Below are positions 8,111 to 17,069 of a stretch of 44,940 nt of DNA, in pieces. The notes under the pieces were generated by a model, which worked only from the letters and a program-made list of their open reading frames with translations, ran no database searches and was not told the origin of the DNA. Within the stretch, counting starts at the first letter, position 1. Each line of letters begins with the position of its first letter. The DNA comes from Candidatus Cloacimonadota bacterium (lineage in GTDB: Bacteria; Cloacimonadota; Cloacimonadia; Cloacimonadales; Cloacimonadaceae): assembly GCA_029561955.1 (NCBI GenBank), contig JAKQWO010000081.1:1-44940 (forward strand). Reading direction: 5' to 3'. A program made the translations under genes and the position numbers.

Positions 8111-9371
8111 AAATAAAATACAGTTAAGGCAGACGGAGAGAGCCTCTGGAGCTTGCTCTAAGCTTTCGGGGTGGCGCATATTCTTGTTATTTGGCCTGTT
8201 TTTGCTACCCATCTTCCTGTTTGCCGAATACCAATATCACACCGTAAGGAAAGGTGATACGCTTTATGCGTTATCCAAGAGGTATGGTGTGAGCGTAGCT
8301 GATATCCAAAAATTGAACAATATGAGCGGGACGAATCTGAGCATTGGGCAGAAGCTCAAGATCAAAGAAATCCCCAAATCTAAACCCAAACCAAAGCCGC
8401 CTGCTACACCTCCGGTTACCATCACTCCCGATCCGCCTCCAGCACAAAAGCCTACGCCTGTGGAAAAGCCGCCTGCGGTGGTAGCCGATCCAACTGTAAC
8501 CAAGCCTGTAGCGCCAGTTTCTCCGGAGGCTGGTGAGCTCCCCATTGAGTATTATCACATCGTGAAGGCGGGCGAAAACCCCTACCGGATTTCGCAAAAC
8601 TATGGCTTGAGTTCCAAAGATTTCTTTGCCTGGAATGGCAAGAGTGGCTGGGATGAATTTGACATCCATCCCGGCGATAAGATAGTGATCAAAAACCCCA
8701 CCTCATATGTGGCGCCAAGCGTTGCGCAAGAAGAACCACAGCAGAGCACCATAGCTCCAGAGCAAAAAGCTGTAACGGAAGAGCCTGTGGTGGTTTCCAG
8801 CACTTACATGGTGAAGAAAGGAGATACCCTCTTTAGCATCTCCAAAGCACATGGCATCACTGTGGAAGACCTCAAAGCCCGTAATAACCTCACCTCAAAC
8901 AGCATCTTTGTGGGTCAGACTCTGTATATTGTAGGCACACCGGGCAGCACGCCCACGCCTTCCGTAACCCTCTCGGATCTGGAAGGTTCGCAGATGATCC
9001 GAGACGATCTCTTTACCCCTGTACAGGGGAAGGTTACCTCAGAATTTGGGCTGCGTAGAGGCAGACCTCATAAGGGGATAGACATCGCTGCAAAATCTGG
9101 AACACCCATCTATGCGGTATTGGATGGAGTGGTGGTGTTTTCCGGCGTGCAAAGCGGCTATGGCAATGTGATCGTGATCGAGCATCCGGATTTTGTGATG
9201 ACAGTTTATGCTCACAACGAAAGAAACTTGGTGTCTCTTGGTGACGAGGTGAAAAAGGGTCAGCAGATTGCTGAATTGGGAAACACAGGCAAGTCCACCG
9301 GCCCTCATCTCCATTTTGAATACCGCATCAAGGGACAAGCTATCAACCCCCGCAAGGTATTGAATCTTTAG
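8091..9371 (+). CDS. LysM-repeat M23 metallopeptidase (NlpD/EnvC-like)
   Basis: A cell-wall endopeptidase or amidase activator of 426 residues. A basic N-terminus and one hydrophobic segment (WRIFLLFGLFLLPIFLFA) form a long signal sequence or anchor. Three LysM peptidoglycan-binding repeats follow: YHTVRKGDTLYALSKRYGV, YHIVKAGENPYRISQNYGL and YMVKKGDTLFSISKAHGI. The first two are separated by a proline-rich linker. The C-terminal M23 domain (about 310-426) keeps the zinc ligands His327 and Asp331 (HKGID), plus YAH and His406/His408 (HLH), so it should be catalytically active, unlike E. coli NlpD. I chose ATG 8091, preceded by AAGTGAG; ATGs at 8058 and 8076 lie upstream in frame. It overlaps acyP by 20 nt. 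Confidence 0.85.
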   Translation: MVLKSDRNKIQLRQTERASGACSKLSGWRIFLLFGLFLLPIFLFAEYQYHTVRKGDTLYALSKRYGVSVADIQKLNNMSGTNLSIGQKLKIKEIPKSKPKPKPPATPPVTITPDPPPAQKPTPVEKPPAVVADPTVTKPVAPVSPEAGELPIEYYHIVKAGENPYRISQNYGLSSKDFFAWNGKSGWDEFDIHPGDKIVIKNPTSYVAPSVAQEEPQQSTIAPEQKAVTEEPVVVSSTYMVKKGDTLFSISKAHGITVEDLKARNNLTSNSIFVGQTLYIVGTPGSTPTPSVTLSDLEGSQMIRDDLFTPVQGKVTSEFGLRRGRPHKGIDIAAKSGTPIYAVLDGVVVFSGVQSGYGNVIVIEHPDFVMTVYAHNERNLVSLGDEVKKGQQIAELGNTGKSTGPHLHFEYRIKGQAINPRKVLNL

Positions 9372-9376
9372 GATGA

Positions 9377-10273
9377 ATGGGTAGGGGTATGCCAAGACGC
9401 AGACGGGAAAACGTTTTTGCCGACAAGGCGCTGCAAAACTATCTGAAGCAGATTTCGAAATATGAGCCACTCACCAGGGAAGAGGAGCGTGAGCTGGGTA
9501 TCCGTGCCAAAAATGGCGATAATGAAGCGATTGAGCGCCTGATCCAGGCAAATCTGAAGTTTGTGGTCAAGATCGCAGCTCGCTATCAAAACCGCGGGCT
9601 CAGCCTTTCCGAGCTGATCAGTGAAGGCAATATCGGTTTGATCAAAGCTATTGAGCGTTTTGATCCCAACAAAGACATCAAGCTCATTTCCTATGCTATT
9701 TGGTGGATCAAGCAGCGGATTTCTCTGGCGGTGAGCGAAAAGAGCTCTATGATCCGAGTTCCTTTGGGCAGAGCCAGCACCGCTTTTAGGATCAAGGCGG
9801 CCAAGGAAAAGATCTACTCCCAATCTGGCGAAGAGGCTACCAACAAAGAGCTGGGAGAAGCTACCAACCTCTCGGAAAAGGCGGTGGAACAAATCATGGA
9901 GCAGATGCCGGAAACCACCTCCTTTGACGATGTCATCAAAGGAGATAACTTTTCTGATTTTACCACCAAAGACCTCATGGTGGATGATGAACAGATGGAT
10001 CCGCAACAGCTTTACTACCGCGAGCGGATTCACGATAGGCTATATGATGCCATCGACCAGCTTGATAGCCGTGAAGCTGGCATTATCAGAGACTATTTTG
10101 GCTTGAATGAGGAAAACGAAGCCCAAAACTTTGCCCAAATCGCAGAGAGGATTGGCCTTTCCAGAGAAAGAGTGAGGCAGATCCAAAAAGAAGCGCTGCG
10201 CAAGATGACCGAGATACTCAAACCTGAAGAAGACTCCTTTGTGGATGAGTTTTTGGATAGGTATAGCATATAA
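9377..10273 (+). CDS. Sigma-70 factor, primary/group 2 type
   Basis: An RNA polymerase sigma subunit of 298 residues without a long region 1.1, the size seen in Bacteroidota-type housekeeping sigma factors. Region 1.2 (LQNYLKQISKYEPLT), regions 2.1-2.4 (LIQANLKFVVKIAARYQNRG, LSELISEGNIGLIKAIERF, SYAIWWIKQRI), region 3 (SEKAVEQIMEQMPETTSFD) and region 4.2 (FAQIAERIGLSRERVRQIQ) are all present. The -35-reading helix SRERVRQIQKEALRKM matches RpoD/SigA, which agrees with the TTGACA boxes seen in this window. It is probably the main sigma factor, but a second group 2 factor elsewhere cannot be excluded. It starts 5 nt after the M23 gene; ATG 9389 is an alternative start. Confidence 0.87.
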   Translation: MGRGMPRRRRENVFADKALQNYLKQISKYEPLTREEERELGIRAKNGDNEAIERLIQANLKFVVKIAARYQNRGLSLSELISEGNIGLIKAIERFDPNKDIKLISYAIWWIKQRISLAVSEKSSMIRVPLGRASTAFRIKAAKEKIYSQSGEEATNKELGEATNLSEKAVEQIMEQMPETTSFDDVIKGDNFSDFTTKDLMVDDEQMDPQQLYYRERIHDRLYDAIDQLDSREAGIIRDYFGLNEENEAQNFAQIAERIGLSRERVRQIQKEALRKMTEILKPEEDSFVDEFLDRYSI

Positions 10274-10291
10274 TAATAAGGATGATACGAG

Positions 10292-11197
10292 ATGTTTAAG
10301 AATTTTGATGAGATGAAAGACTTTGTGAAAAGTAGACGCAGAGGACGTGCAGTGATTGCCGCAGCACAGACGACCAGCGTGCTGGATGCCGCTATTTTGG
10401 CCTATAGAGAAGAGCTTGCAGATAGCACCCTGGTGGGAGATAAGGCTGCCATTATCGCTCTCTTGGAGGAGTTGGCTCCCGAACTGATCTCCAAATTTGA
10501 GATCATTGATACGGGTGCTGATCCTTTGGCTGCTGTGCATAAATCAATAGATTTGGCACACGAAGGCAAGGCAGACCTAATCCTCAAAGGAAAGACGGAA
10601 AGCGCGACGATCATGAGAGCCGTTTTGGATAAAGACCATGGGCTCAGGCAGAGCGAGGTCGTTTCAGACGTTTTGGCTTACGAGCATCCGGATGGCCTCC
10701 GCTTGATGAGCGATGGAGGCGTCAACCTGTGTCCCAATCTAAAAGAGATGATCGCCATCGTCCAGAATAGTGTGAAAACCGCTCATGGCATGGGATGTGA
10801 GCTGCCCAAGGTTGCTCTTCTTTCCGCTATAGAAGTGGTGAACCCCAAGATGGAATCCACTGTCAATGCCGCTATCATCAGCAAGATGAATCAGCGGGGA
10901 CAGATTCCGGGCTGCATCGTGGAAGGCCCGCTTGCTTTTGATGGTGCGGTAGATATGGAAGCAGCAAAGCTAAAAGGGCTCACCGACAGCGGCGTGGGTG
11001 GCCAGGCAGATATCATCATCGTGCCAAACATCGAAGCTGGCAACCTCTACGGCAAAATAGTCTCCCTCTATTGTGGCTATCGTGTAGCTCACTTTGTGGT
11101 GGGCACCAAGGTACCCATCCTGATCCCTTCCAGAGCGGATGATGGCGAAAACAAGATGCTCTGCATGGCGATGGCGCTTGCCTGCATGGTGCGCTAA
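10292..11197 (+). CDS. ptb: Phosphate butyryltransferase / acetyltransferase family enzyme
   Basis: Exchanges the CoA of an acyl-CoA for phosphate, giving an acyl phosphate from which a kinase makes ATP. It has 301 residues, matching the short Ptb branch of the PTA_PTB fold; the longer Pta types carry extra domains. Recognisable blocks are DLILKGKTESATIMRAVLDK, LMSDGGVNLCPNLKEM, VALLSAIEVVNPKMEST and DIIIVPNIEAGNLYGKI. The chain length preferred (acetyl, propionyl, butyryl, branched) cannot be read from sequence. AAGGA precedes the ATG, and the gene lies 18 nt after the sigma factor. The nearby decarboxylase subunits fit an energy-conserving fermentation of organic or amino acids. A partner acyl kinase gene is not in the window. 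Confidence 0.83.
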   Translation: MFKNFDEMKDFVKSRRRGRAVIAAAQTTSVLDAAILAYREELADSTLVGDKAAIIALLEELAPELISKFEIIDTGADPLAAVHKSIDLAHEGKADLILKGKTESATIMRAVLDKDHGLRQSEVVSDVLAYEHPDGLRLMSDGGVNLCPNLKEMIAIVQNSVKTAHGMGCELPKVALLSAIEVVNPKMESTVNAAIISKMNQRGQIPGCIVEGPLAFDGAVDMEAAKLKGLTDSGVGGQADIIIVPNIEAGNLYGKIVSLYCGYRVAHFVVGTKVPILIPSRADDGENKMLCMAMALACMVR

Positions 11198-11200
11198 ACG

Positions 11201-11665
11201 ATGAATCTGGGGCTGATTCAGTTTGGTAAAACCAAGGATCGCTGGCTGCAAGAAGGCATAGACGAATATCTCAAGCGCTTGGAACCTTGGCACAGGGTTC
11301 AGATCATCCAATTGCCGGATGCATCGATCAAAAACAGCTCTGATACCAATGCTGTGATGCAGAAGGAAGCGGAAGCAGCTCTCAAGGTTATCCAAGCTGA
11401 TGATTATGTGATCGTGTTGGATGAAGCGGGAAAACAGTATAACTCCCTTGATTTTTCCGCATTTCTGACTAACTTATCTGAAAAACGAAGAGTGCTCTTT
11501 GTGATCGGTGGAGTGTTTGGCGTATGCGAGAGCCTGAAAGCACGTGCTGATGAGCTCTTGAGCCTATCGCCTCTCACCTTTACCCATCGCATGGCACGCT
11601 TGATACTGATCGAACAAATCTACCGCGCCTGCATGATTCGCAGCGGTAGGAAATACCACATCTAA
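11201..11665 (+). CDS. rlmH: 23S rRNA (pseudouridine-1915-N3)-methyltransferase
   Basis: RlmH methylates pseudouridine 1915 in helix 69 of 23S rRNA on assembled 70S ribosomes. It has 154 residues, the family norm. The SPOUT signature is complete: VLDEAGKQYNSLDFSAFL, FVIGGVFGV (SAM-binding knot) and SLSPLTFTHRMARLILIEQI, with the C-terminal SGRKYHI close to the usual GxPYHK end that contacts the substrate. It starts 3 nt after the ptb stop without an evident ribosome-binding site, so it is probably translated by coupling. A conserved single-copy housekeeping gene. Confidence 0.93.
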   Translation: MNLGLIQFGKTKDRWLQEGIDEYLKRLEPWHRVQIIQLPDASIKNSSDTNAVMQKEAEAALKVIQADDYVIVLDEAGKQYNSLDFSAFLTNLSEKRRVLFVIGGVFGVCESLKARADELLSLSPLTFTHRMARLILIEQIYRACMIRSGRKYHI

Positions 11666-11677
11666 AGGATATTAACC

Positions 11678-11830
11678 ATGTTTCAACTGGACGCAAACAC
11701 GATGGAAAACTTCCTCTGGGCCTTGTATGTCTTGGTGCAAGGCATGGGAGGGGTGTTCCTGTTTATGGGTGTCTTTTACCTGTTGATCTGGACTTTGGAG
11801 AAAATCTTTAAACAAAAAGCACGACCATGA
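11678..11830 (+). CDS. Very short OadG-like Na+-pump decarboxylase gamma subunit
   Basis: A 50-codon gene with AAAGGA eight bases ahead of the ATG. The product is one transmembrane helix with the OadG motif (QGMGGVFLFMGVFYLLIWTLEKIF) and a short basic tail KQKARP. In the family, the gamma subunit anchors the carboxyltransferase alpha subunit and binds biotin protein and Zn through a longer C-terminal tail. That tail is missing here; usual members are about 80 residues or more. Its stop overlaps the porU start (ATGA). An oadB gene lies 6 kb downstream in the same run, which supports the assignment. No alpha or biotin-carrier gene is in the window. A generic small membrane protein is the alternative. 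Confidence 0.72.
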   Translation: MFQLDANTMENFLWALYVLVQGMGGVFLFMGVFYLLIWTLEKIFKQKARP

Positions 11831-14800
11831 AAAAGCTATATACCTTGATGATCCTCTTGCTGGTTGCCCTTTCGCTGCCGGCTGCCGTAACTGTCCTTTC
11901 CTCTGATGGTTATCAGATTCAGGTGGAGTTTGCCCTGGGTGATTATACCATTAAGGAGATGGATGGCTTTGTCAGATTCAATGCTGATAAGATGATGTAT
12001 CCGCATCTTCCGGGAGCACCGGAGCTGCCTTTTGAAGAGTTTAAGATTGCACTGCCTCCCTCAGGCAATATCGTGTGGAGCTTCACCATCCTCGAAGAGG
12101 AGCGTGTGTCCCTGAACCAGAGAGTGTTGCCCATACCTCATGTTTCAGCGCAAGAAAGCGGTATGAGCCAATACCACTTCTTGGTGGATGAAGACCTCTA
12201 TGCAGGTTCCCGGGGCTCATATATCACGGAGCTGGAGCCGGATATCTTTCGGGGCTACAGCTTTACTTCCTTGAGGGTGAATCCCTTCCAATATGATGGA
12301 CAGCAGAGTGTTAACATCCTCAAACGTGCTGTCATCAGCGTCAAGGTCACCGGTGATGTTTCCTATAAATCTGCAGCGGCACAAGATGACCTGAGTGATC
12401 TCTTTTTGGATGCTGTGATCAACCCCTCGCAAGCCAGATACTGGCAACAGCATTTCAGATCCAGCATCAACTATGCGCCCTTTTCCAAGGCAGATTATTG
12501 GCTGAAGATCGAGGTGGACAAGCATGGTATGCAGCAACTTGGCAGACAAAACCTCAGCTCGCTTCCTCTGGATGATGTTGATCCCCGCACGATCAGGGTC
12601 TTTACCACGGGCGGTGCGATTAACCCATACACCGTGAGGTCTGCCGGGCCAGAGTTTAAAGAAATCCCCATCAAGGTGATGGGTGAAGAAGATGGGCACT
12701 TTGATGCCTCAGACAAGGTTATCTTCTACGGCGAAAACCGAGACGGATTTGATAAAACTGAGAAGTTGAACATCAAAACTGTCCACAATCCTTACAGCGC
12801 AAATGGTGTTTATTGGCTCACTTTTGGTGGTGACTTTTCCACTCCACCTCTGAGGATACAAATGCAGGATTCGCAAAGTGCGTATGACACCTCAATTAGC
12901 ACCCACAAAACCAGCGCTCGCTTTGAGAATGAGACCTATCGCGTCGATCCCTTTAGCTTTGAATGGTACAGTTCCAAGCTCTTCGGCACACAAACAGCAG
13001 ATTACCGCTTCTCTCTTGATCTAAAGGATGTAGATATAGACGGTGCCAACAATCTTACGCTGACCCTGCGCCATGAGTCAGTGGCGAGATATGACACTCT
13101 CAGCCATAAAATAAGGATCTGGGTAAACGATGAAGAAATTCCGCCTCCCAGCGTGGGCTATTTTAGCTGGGCGGGTGCATCATATTATACTCTGACCAAA
13201 AACGGAGTAAACCTGCGCGAGGGTGAAAACCAAGTGCGCATCCGTGTGTTGAGAACAAAGACAGTAAACCTCTTTCTGGACTTCATCCATATCAATTATC
13301 AGCAACAGCTCAAGAAGGGTGCGGGACAGTTCATCATCAACGCACCGGATAGTGTGGCAACCATCAATGTAGCCTATCATATGCAGACAGGTAGCTCAGG
13401 TATAGAGATTTATCGCATCGGCTCCTTTGCTGATGTGCAGCAGGTGCCTTGGCAGAGTGGTGGTGGAGCAAATTGGTTTGTCTCATCCAGCAACCACAAG
13501 ACGAGGTTTGTGCTCACTCAAGCCAGCGAATACCACAGCCCTGCTTCGGTAACCTTAGTTGATACCAAAGACCTCACTTTGGATACTTCTCAAGTAGATC
13601 ATATCATCATCTCTCCGGGAGAGTTTCTGGAGCAAGCCCCCACCTTGGCGTCCATGTATCAGGAGTTTTTCGGGCTCAACGTCAGGATTGTTGATCAGGC
13701 GGATATCTTCAACCAGTTCAACGGAGGACATCCTGATCCCTATGCCATACGTCAATACTTGCGCTATGCTTACAAAAACTTCTCCACACCCAAGCTTCAG
13801 GGTGTGACCCTGTTGGGCATAGGCACCATGGATTGGCGCAACAAATCCCGCATCTCCACTCCCAAAAACAAGATGATGGTCTATCTGGAAGCCCAAACTA
13901 CATCCGATGATTTCTATGTCATGATGGATTCCAGCAGCTATCCCGAATTGATCATCGGCCGCTATCCCGTTCGTACCACAGCAGAGCTCAATACAATGCT
14001 TTCCAATTATCGTGCTTATGTGAGCGAGCCTACACCCGGCTGGTGGCGCAATTCCATGGTCTTCTTGGCAGATGATCTATACAATGGCAGCGCCCCGGGT
14101 GCCGAATCTTATCATACACAGCATATGGAAAGGACTTCCAACAGAATGCACAAGAGCGTTAGAGTAAGGAAGATCTTTGCTTGGGAATATGACTATGATG
14201 AATTTCAAAACAAACCCGCTGCCAGAGACGACATGCTGAGCGCCGTCAATGATGAAGGAGTGCTTGTGTGGTATTATGTAGGTCACGGTAGCTATGATTC
14301 CTTGGGTTCGGAAGACTATTTCAATGGCGCTACAGATATGGGTAGGCTCCGTAATAACGGCAAACTGCCCTTCTTTATCGCTGCTTCCTGCACTGTGTCA
14401 CAATTTGATCACTGGGGCTTTGATAGCTTGGGCGACAAGCTCGTTTTATTTGATAACTACGGCTGCATCGCCACTTACGGTGCCACCCGCAGGAGTGGTG
14501 GCGATGCAAATTCTACCTTGATGGAATTGCTGTTTGCGGAGATGATTGATAAACGCCATCCCTTGGGTAAGAGCATTATGGCGTCCAAGCTCCGTTCTTC
14601 CAGTGATGCCAACGATCACTATTATGTGCTAATGGGAGACCCCACCCTCAGGATCAATACTCCCGTCAGAGATAGCCTGCTGAGCGTGGATGGCAGCACC
14701 ACTTCAGCGGTATTGCGTTCACGTCAACAACCTCAAATTGAAGGCTCCTTTGGAGCTTTTACGGGTAACGGCACAGGCAGTTTACGCCTTTTTGATAGCG

Positions 14801-15669
14801 GTAGAAGCTATTCCTTGGGCAGTGTCTCCGTCAGTCAACCGGGCGGTATGCTCTTCAAGGGTGATGTATCAGTGACTAATGGCAGCTATCAAGGCAGCTT
14901 CATCGTTCCAGATGATATCACCAATGGCAACACTGGTTCCATCATGTGCTATGTCTGGGATGATGCAACAAAGCAGGATTATATAAACTATTTTTATCCC
15001 GTCAATACGAGGGACAGTGCCGTTGCCGTGGATAACGACGGGCCACCCAGGATAGAGCTCTTTTTGGGCACCATGGATTTTAGGGCTGGAGACGAAGTCC
15101 CTACCTCCACCACGCTGATAGCCAAGATTTCAGATGGGAACGGCATCAACATTACCGGCAGCGCAGGGCACCACATTTTCTTAGTGATTGATGATGCTGC
15201 TCAACCTATCACCGTCACGCAGTATTTCGACTACAACAAGGATTCCTGCACAGAAGGCATCCTGCGTTATCCGCTTCCCAAGCTATCTGAAGGGCCCCAT
15301 ACCGTGCAGGTGATCGCTTTTGACAACTTCAACCTGCCCTCGGTCGCCAACACTCACTTTGTCGCCAAACAGAGCTCCGAGCTCTCCATCCAGAGGCTGC
15401 TGCCCTACCCCAATCCCATGCAGGATGAGGGCTATCTTACTTTTGTCCTCAGCGAAGAAGCTTCTTTGGACATCGGCATCTACACCGTCACCGGCAAGCG
15501 AGTCAAACGCATCAAGACCTTGGGAAGAGAGGGCTTTAACCAGATTCCCATTGATGCCAAAGACAACAACGGAAACCGCCTGGCAAACAACACCTACTTC
15601 ATAAAAATCAAAGCTAAAGCCGCAACCAAGAGCACAGAAGCCACCGAGCGGCTGGTAATATACAAATAG
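11827..15669 (+). CDS. porU: PorU-like type IX secretion C25 cysteine peptidase (sortase)
   Basis: A 1280-residue gingipain-family protein. In T9SS the PorU sortase removes the C-terminal tail of exported cargo and links it to lipopolysaccharide at the cell surface. A signal peptide (residues 1-20) is followed by a long N-terminal beta-rich region with SADYWLKI-type sequence (here KADYWLKIEVDKHGM, near 220). The C25 catalytic domain spans about 600-940. The catalytic dyad is His820 in YYVGHGSYD and Cys855 in IAASCTVSQFDHW. ELIIGRYPVRT and YYVLMGDPTLRI are further family marks. The last 90 residues form a FlgD-like tail (YPNPMQDEGYLTF to TERLVIYK), as PorU has. It is coupled to the OadG-like gene by ATGA overlap. 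Confidence 0.88.
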   Translation: MKKLYTLMILLLVALSLPAAVTVLSSDGYQIQVEFALGDYTIKEMDGFVRFNADKMMYPHLPGAPELPFEEFKIALPPSGNIVWSFTILEEERVSLNQRVLPIPHVSAQESGMSQYHFLVDEDLYAGSRGSYITELEPDIFRGYSFTSLRVNPFQYDGQQSVNILKRAVISVKVTGDVSYKSAAAQDDLSDLFLDAVINPSQARYWQQHFRSSINYAPFSKADYWLKIEVDKHGMQQLGRQNLSSLPLDDVDPRTIRVFTTGGAINPYTVRSAGPEFKEIPIKVMGEEDGHFDASDKVIFYGENRDGFDKTEKLNIKTVHNPYSANGVYWLTFGGDFSTPPLRIQMQDSQSAYDTSISTHKTSARFENETYRVDPFSFEWYSSKLFGTQTADYRFSLDLKDVDIDGANNLTLTLRHESVARYDTLSHKIRIWVNDEEIPPPSVGYFSWAGASYYTLTKNGVNLREGENQVRIRVLRTKTVNLFLDFIHINYQQQLKKGAGQFIINAPDSVATINVAYHMQTGSSGIEIYRIGSFADVQQVPWQSGGGANWFVSSSNHKTRFVLTQASEYHSPASVTLVDTKDLTLDTSQVDHIIISPGEFLEQAPTLASMYQEFFGLNVRIVDQADIFNQFNGGHPDPYAIRQYLRYAYKNFSTPKLQGVTLLGIGTMDWRNKSRISTPKNKMMVYLEAQTTSDDFYVMMDSSSYPELIIGRYPVRTTAELNTMLSNYRAYVSEPTPGWWRNSMVFLADDLYNGSAPGAESYHTQHMERTSNRMHKSVRVRKIFAWEYDYDEFQNKPAARDDMLSAVNDEGVLVWYYVGHGSYDSLGSEDYFNGATDMGRLRNNGKLPFFIAASCTVSQFDHWGFDSLGDKLVLFDNYGCIATYGATRRSGGDANSTLMELLFAEMIDKRHPLGKSIMASKLRSSSDANDHYYVLMGDPTLRINTPVRDSLLSVDGSTTSAVLRSRQQPQIEGSFGAFTGNGTGSLRLFDSGRSYSLGSVSVSQPGGMLFKGDVSVTNGSYQGSFIVPDDITNGNTGSIMCYVWDDATKQDYINYFYPVNTRDSAVAVDNDGPPRIELFLGTMDFRAGDEVPTSTTLIAKISDGNGINITGSAGHHIFLVIDDAAQPITVTQYFDYNKDSCTEGILRYPLPKLSEGPHTVQVIAFDNFNLPSVANTHFVAKQSSELSIQRLLPYPNPMQDEGYLTFVLSEEASLDIGIYTVTGKRVKRIKTLGREGFNQIPIDAKDNNGNRLANNTYFIKIKAKAATKSTEATERLVIYK

Positions 15670-15683
15670 GAACTAAATCTCGC

Positions 15684-17066
15684 ATGCTCATTTACAATAC
15701 TGCCACCCACAAAAAAGAGACCTTCGTCCCGATCGAAGCAGGCAAGGTAAAGCTCTACGCTTGCGGCCCCACCGTCTATGACTTTTTCCACATCGGCAAT
15801 GCCCGTGCCTTCCTCTTCTTTGACGTGATGCGAAGGTATTTTGAATACAGAGGTTACGATGTTACCTACGTGCAAAACATCACCGATATTGAAGACAAGA
15901 TCATCGCCCGCTCGATTGAGGAAGGCATCCCCTACGACCAATTCGCCTCTCACTATGCAGATGCTTTCCTGCAGGATTCCAAAGCTTTAGGCATCAAACC
16001 ACCGCATCACCAGCCCCGTGCCACTGAGTTTATGGCAGAAATCATTGCCCTCATTGAAGAGCTGATCAAGCGTGGTTATGCCTACGAAGTGGAGGGAGAC
16101 GTCTATTTTGACACCTCCAAGCTGCCTGAATACGGTTCCTTGAGCGGCAAAAGGATTGAAGACCAAAAGGTCGGTGCCCGCGTAGCGGAAAACCTGCTCA
16201 AGCGCAATCCCACAGACTTCACGCTCTGGAAACGCAGTAAACCCGGCGAGCCCGTATGGCAGAGCCCCTGGGGAGAAGGACGCCCCGGCTGGCACAGCGA
16301 ATGCGTAGTCATGAGTCAACACTATCTGGGAGAAACCTTCGACATCCATGGCGGCGGCGTTGACCTCGTCTTCCCGCATCATGAAAACGAACTTGCCCAA
16401 GCCAGAGCCATCTCCGGCAAGCCTTTGGCAAACTATTGGGTGCACAACGGCTTCCTCAATATCGAAGGCGAGAAGATGAGCAAAAGCTTGGACAACTTCT
16501 TCACCGCACGTGACATCCTCAGGCAACACAGCGCCGAAGCTATCCGCTTCTTCTTCCTCTCCAAACACTACCGCAGCCCCATAGACTTCAACCGCGAGAT
16601 CATTGAGGAATCCGAGCGTGCGGTTGGCAACTTCCGTCAAAGTCTCAAAGAGATAGACTTTCTCTCGCTGGATGAATCCTTCGAACCAAACGACCAGCTC
16701 CAGAAGCTGGAAGCAGAGTTTCAGGCGGGCATGGATGACGACTTCAACAGCGCCAAAGCTATCGCCGTGCTCTTTGAGATCAACAGCCTGATTCGCAACC
16801 GCCAGCTTCCCACCCCAGAGCGGCAAAATGCAGCCAAGATGCTGGTGAAGCTGGGTAGAGTGCTGGGCTTTTTCCAAAACCTGGAAGCAGCGGAGGAATT
16901 GCCAGATCAAAGCAAGCAACTGATCGAACTGATCATCAAATACCGTGCTCAAGCCAGAGCAGACAAAAACTGGGCTCTCTCAGATCTGATCAGAGCCGAT
17001 CTCGCTGCCTTGGGAATCGAGCTCAAAGACACAGCCACCGGCGTCGAGTGGTCTTACAAGGAATAA
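15684..17066 (+). CDS. cysS: Cysteine--tRNA ligase
   Basis: Charges tRNA-Cys with cysteine. It has 460 residues, the normal bacterial length. ACGPTVYDFFHIGNARAF carries the class I HIGH-type motif and the first zinc ligand Cys. GWHSECVVM and FPHHENELAQ carry the other zinc ligands and the HHENE signature. KMSKSLDNF is the KMSKS loop. The C-terminal DALR-type helical region and the short anticodon domain follow. It begins 14 nt after porU and ends 3 nt before the next gene, so an essential translation gene is embedded in the same run as secretion and Na+-pump genes. Confidence 0.96.
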   Translation: MLIYNTATHKKETFVPIEAGKVKLYACGPTVYDFFHIGNARAFLFFDVMRRYFEYRGYDVTYVQNITDIEDKIIARSIEEGIPYDQFASHYADAFLQDSKALGIKPPHHQPRATEFMAEIIALIEELIKRGYAYEVEGDVYFDTSKLPEYGSLSGKRIEDQKVGARVAENLLKRNPTDFTLWKRSKPGEPVWQSPWGEGRPGWHSECVVMSQHYLGETFDIHGGGVDLVFPHHENELAQARAISGKPLANYWVHNGFLNIEGEKMSKSLDNFFTARDILRQHSAEAIRFFFLSKHYRSPIDFNREIIEESERAVGNFRQSLKEIDFLSLDESFEPNDQLQKLEAEFQAGMDDDFNSAKAIAVLFEINSLIRNRQLPTPERQNAAKMLVKLGRVLGFFQNLEAAEELPDQSKQLIELIIKYRAQARADKNWALSDLIRADLAALGIELKDTATGVEWSYKE

Positions 17067-17069
17067 TTC

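Noticed and set aside
15987-16952. Minus-strand open frame of 321 codons inside cysS
   Set aside because: It lies fully antisense to conserved cysteinyl-tRNA synthetase motifs; codon bias of cysS keeps the opposite frame open.
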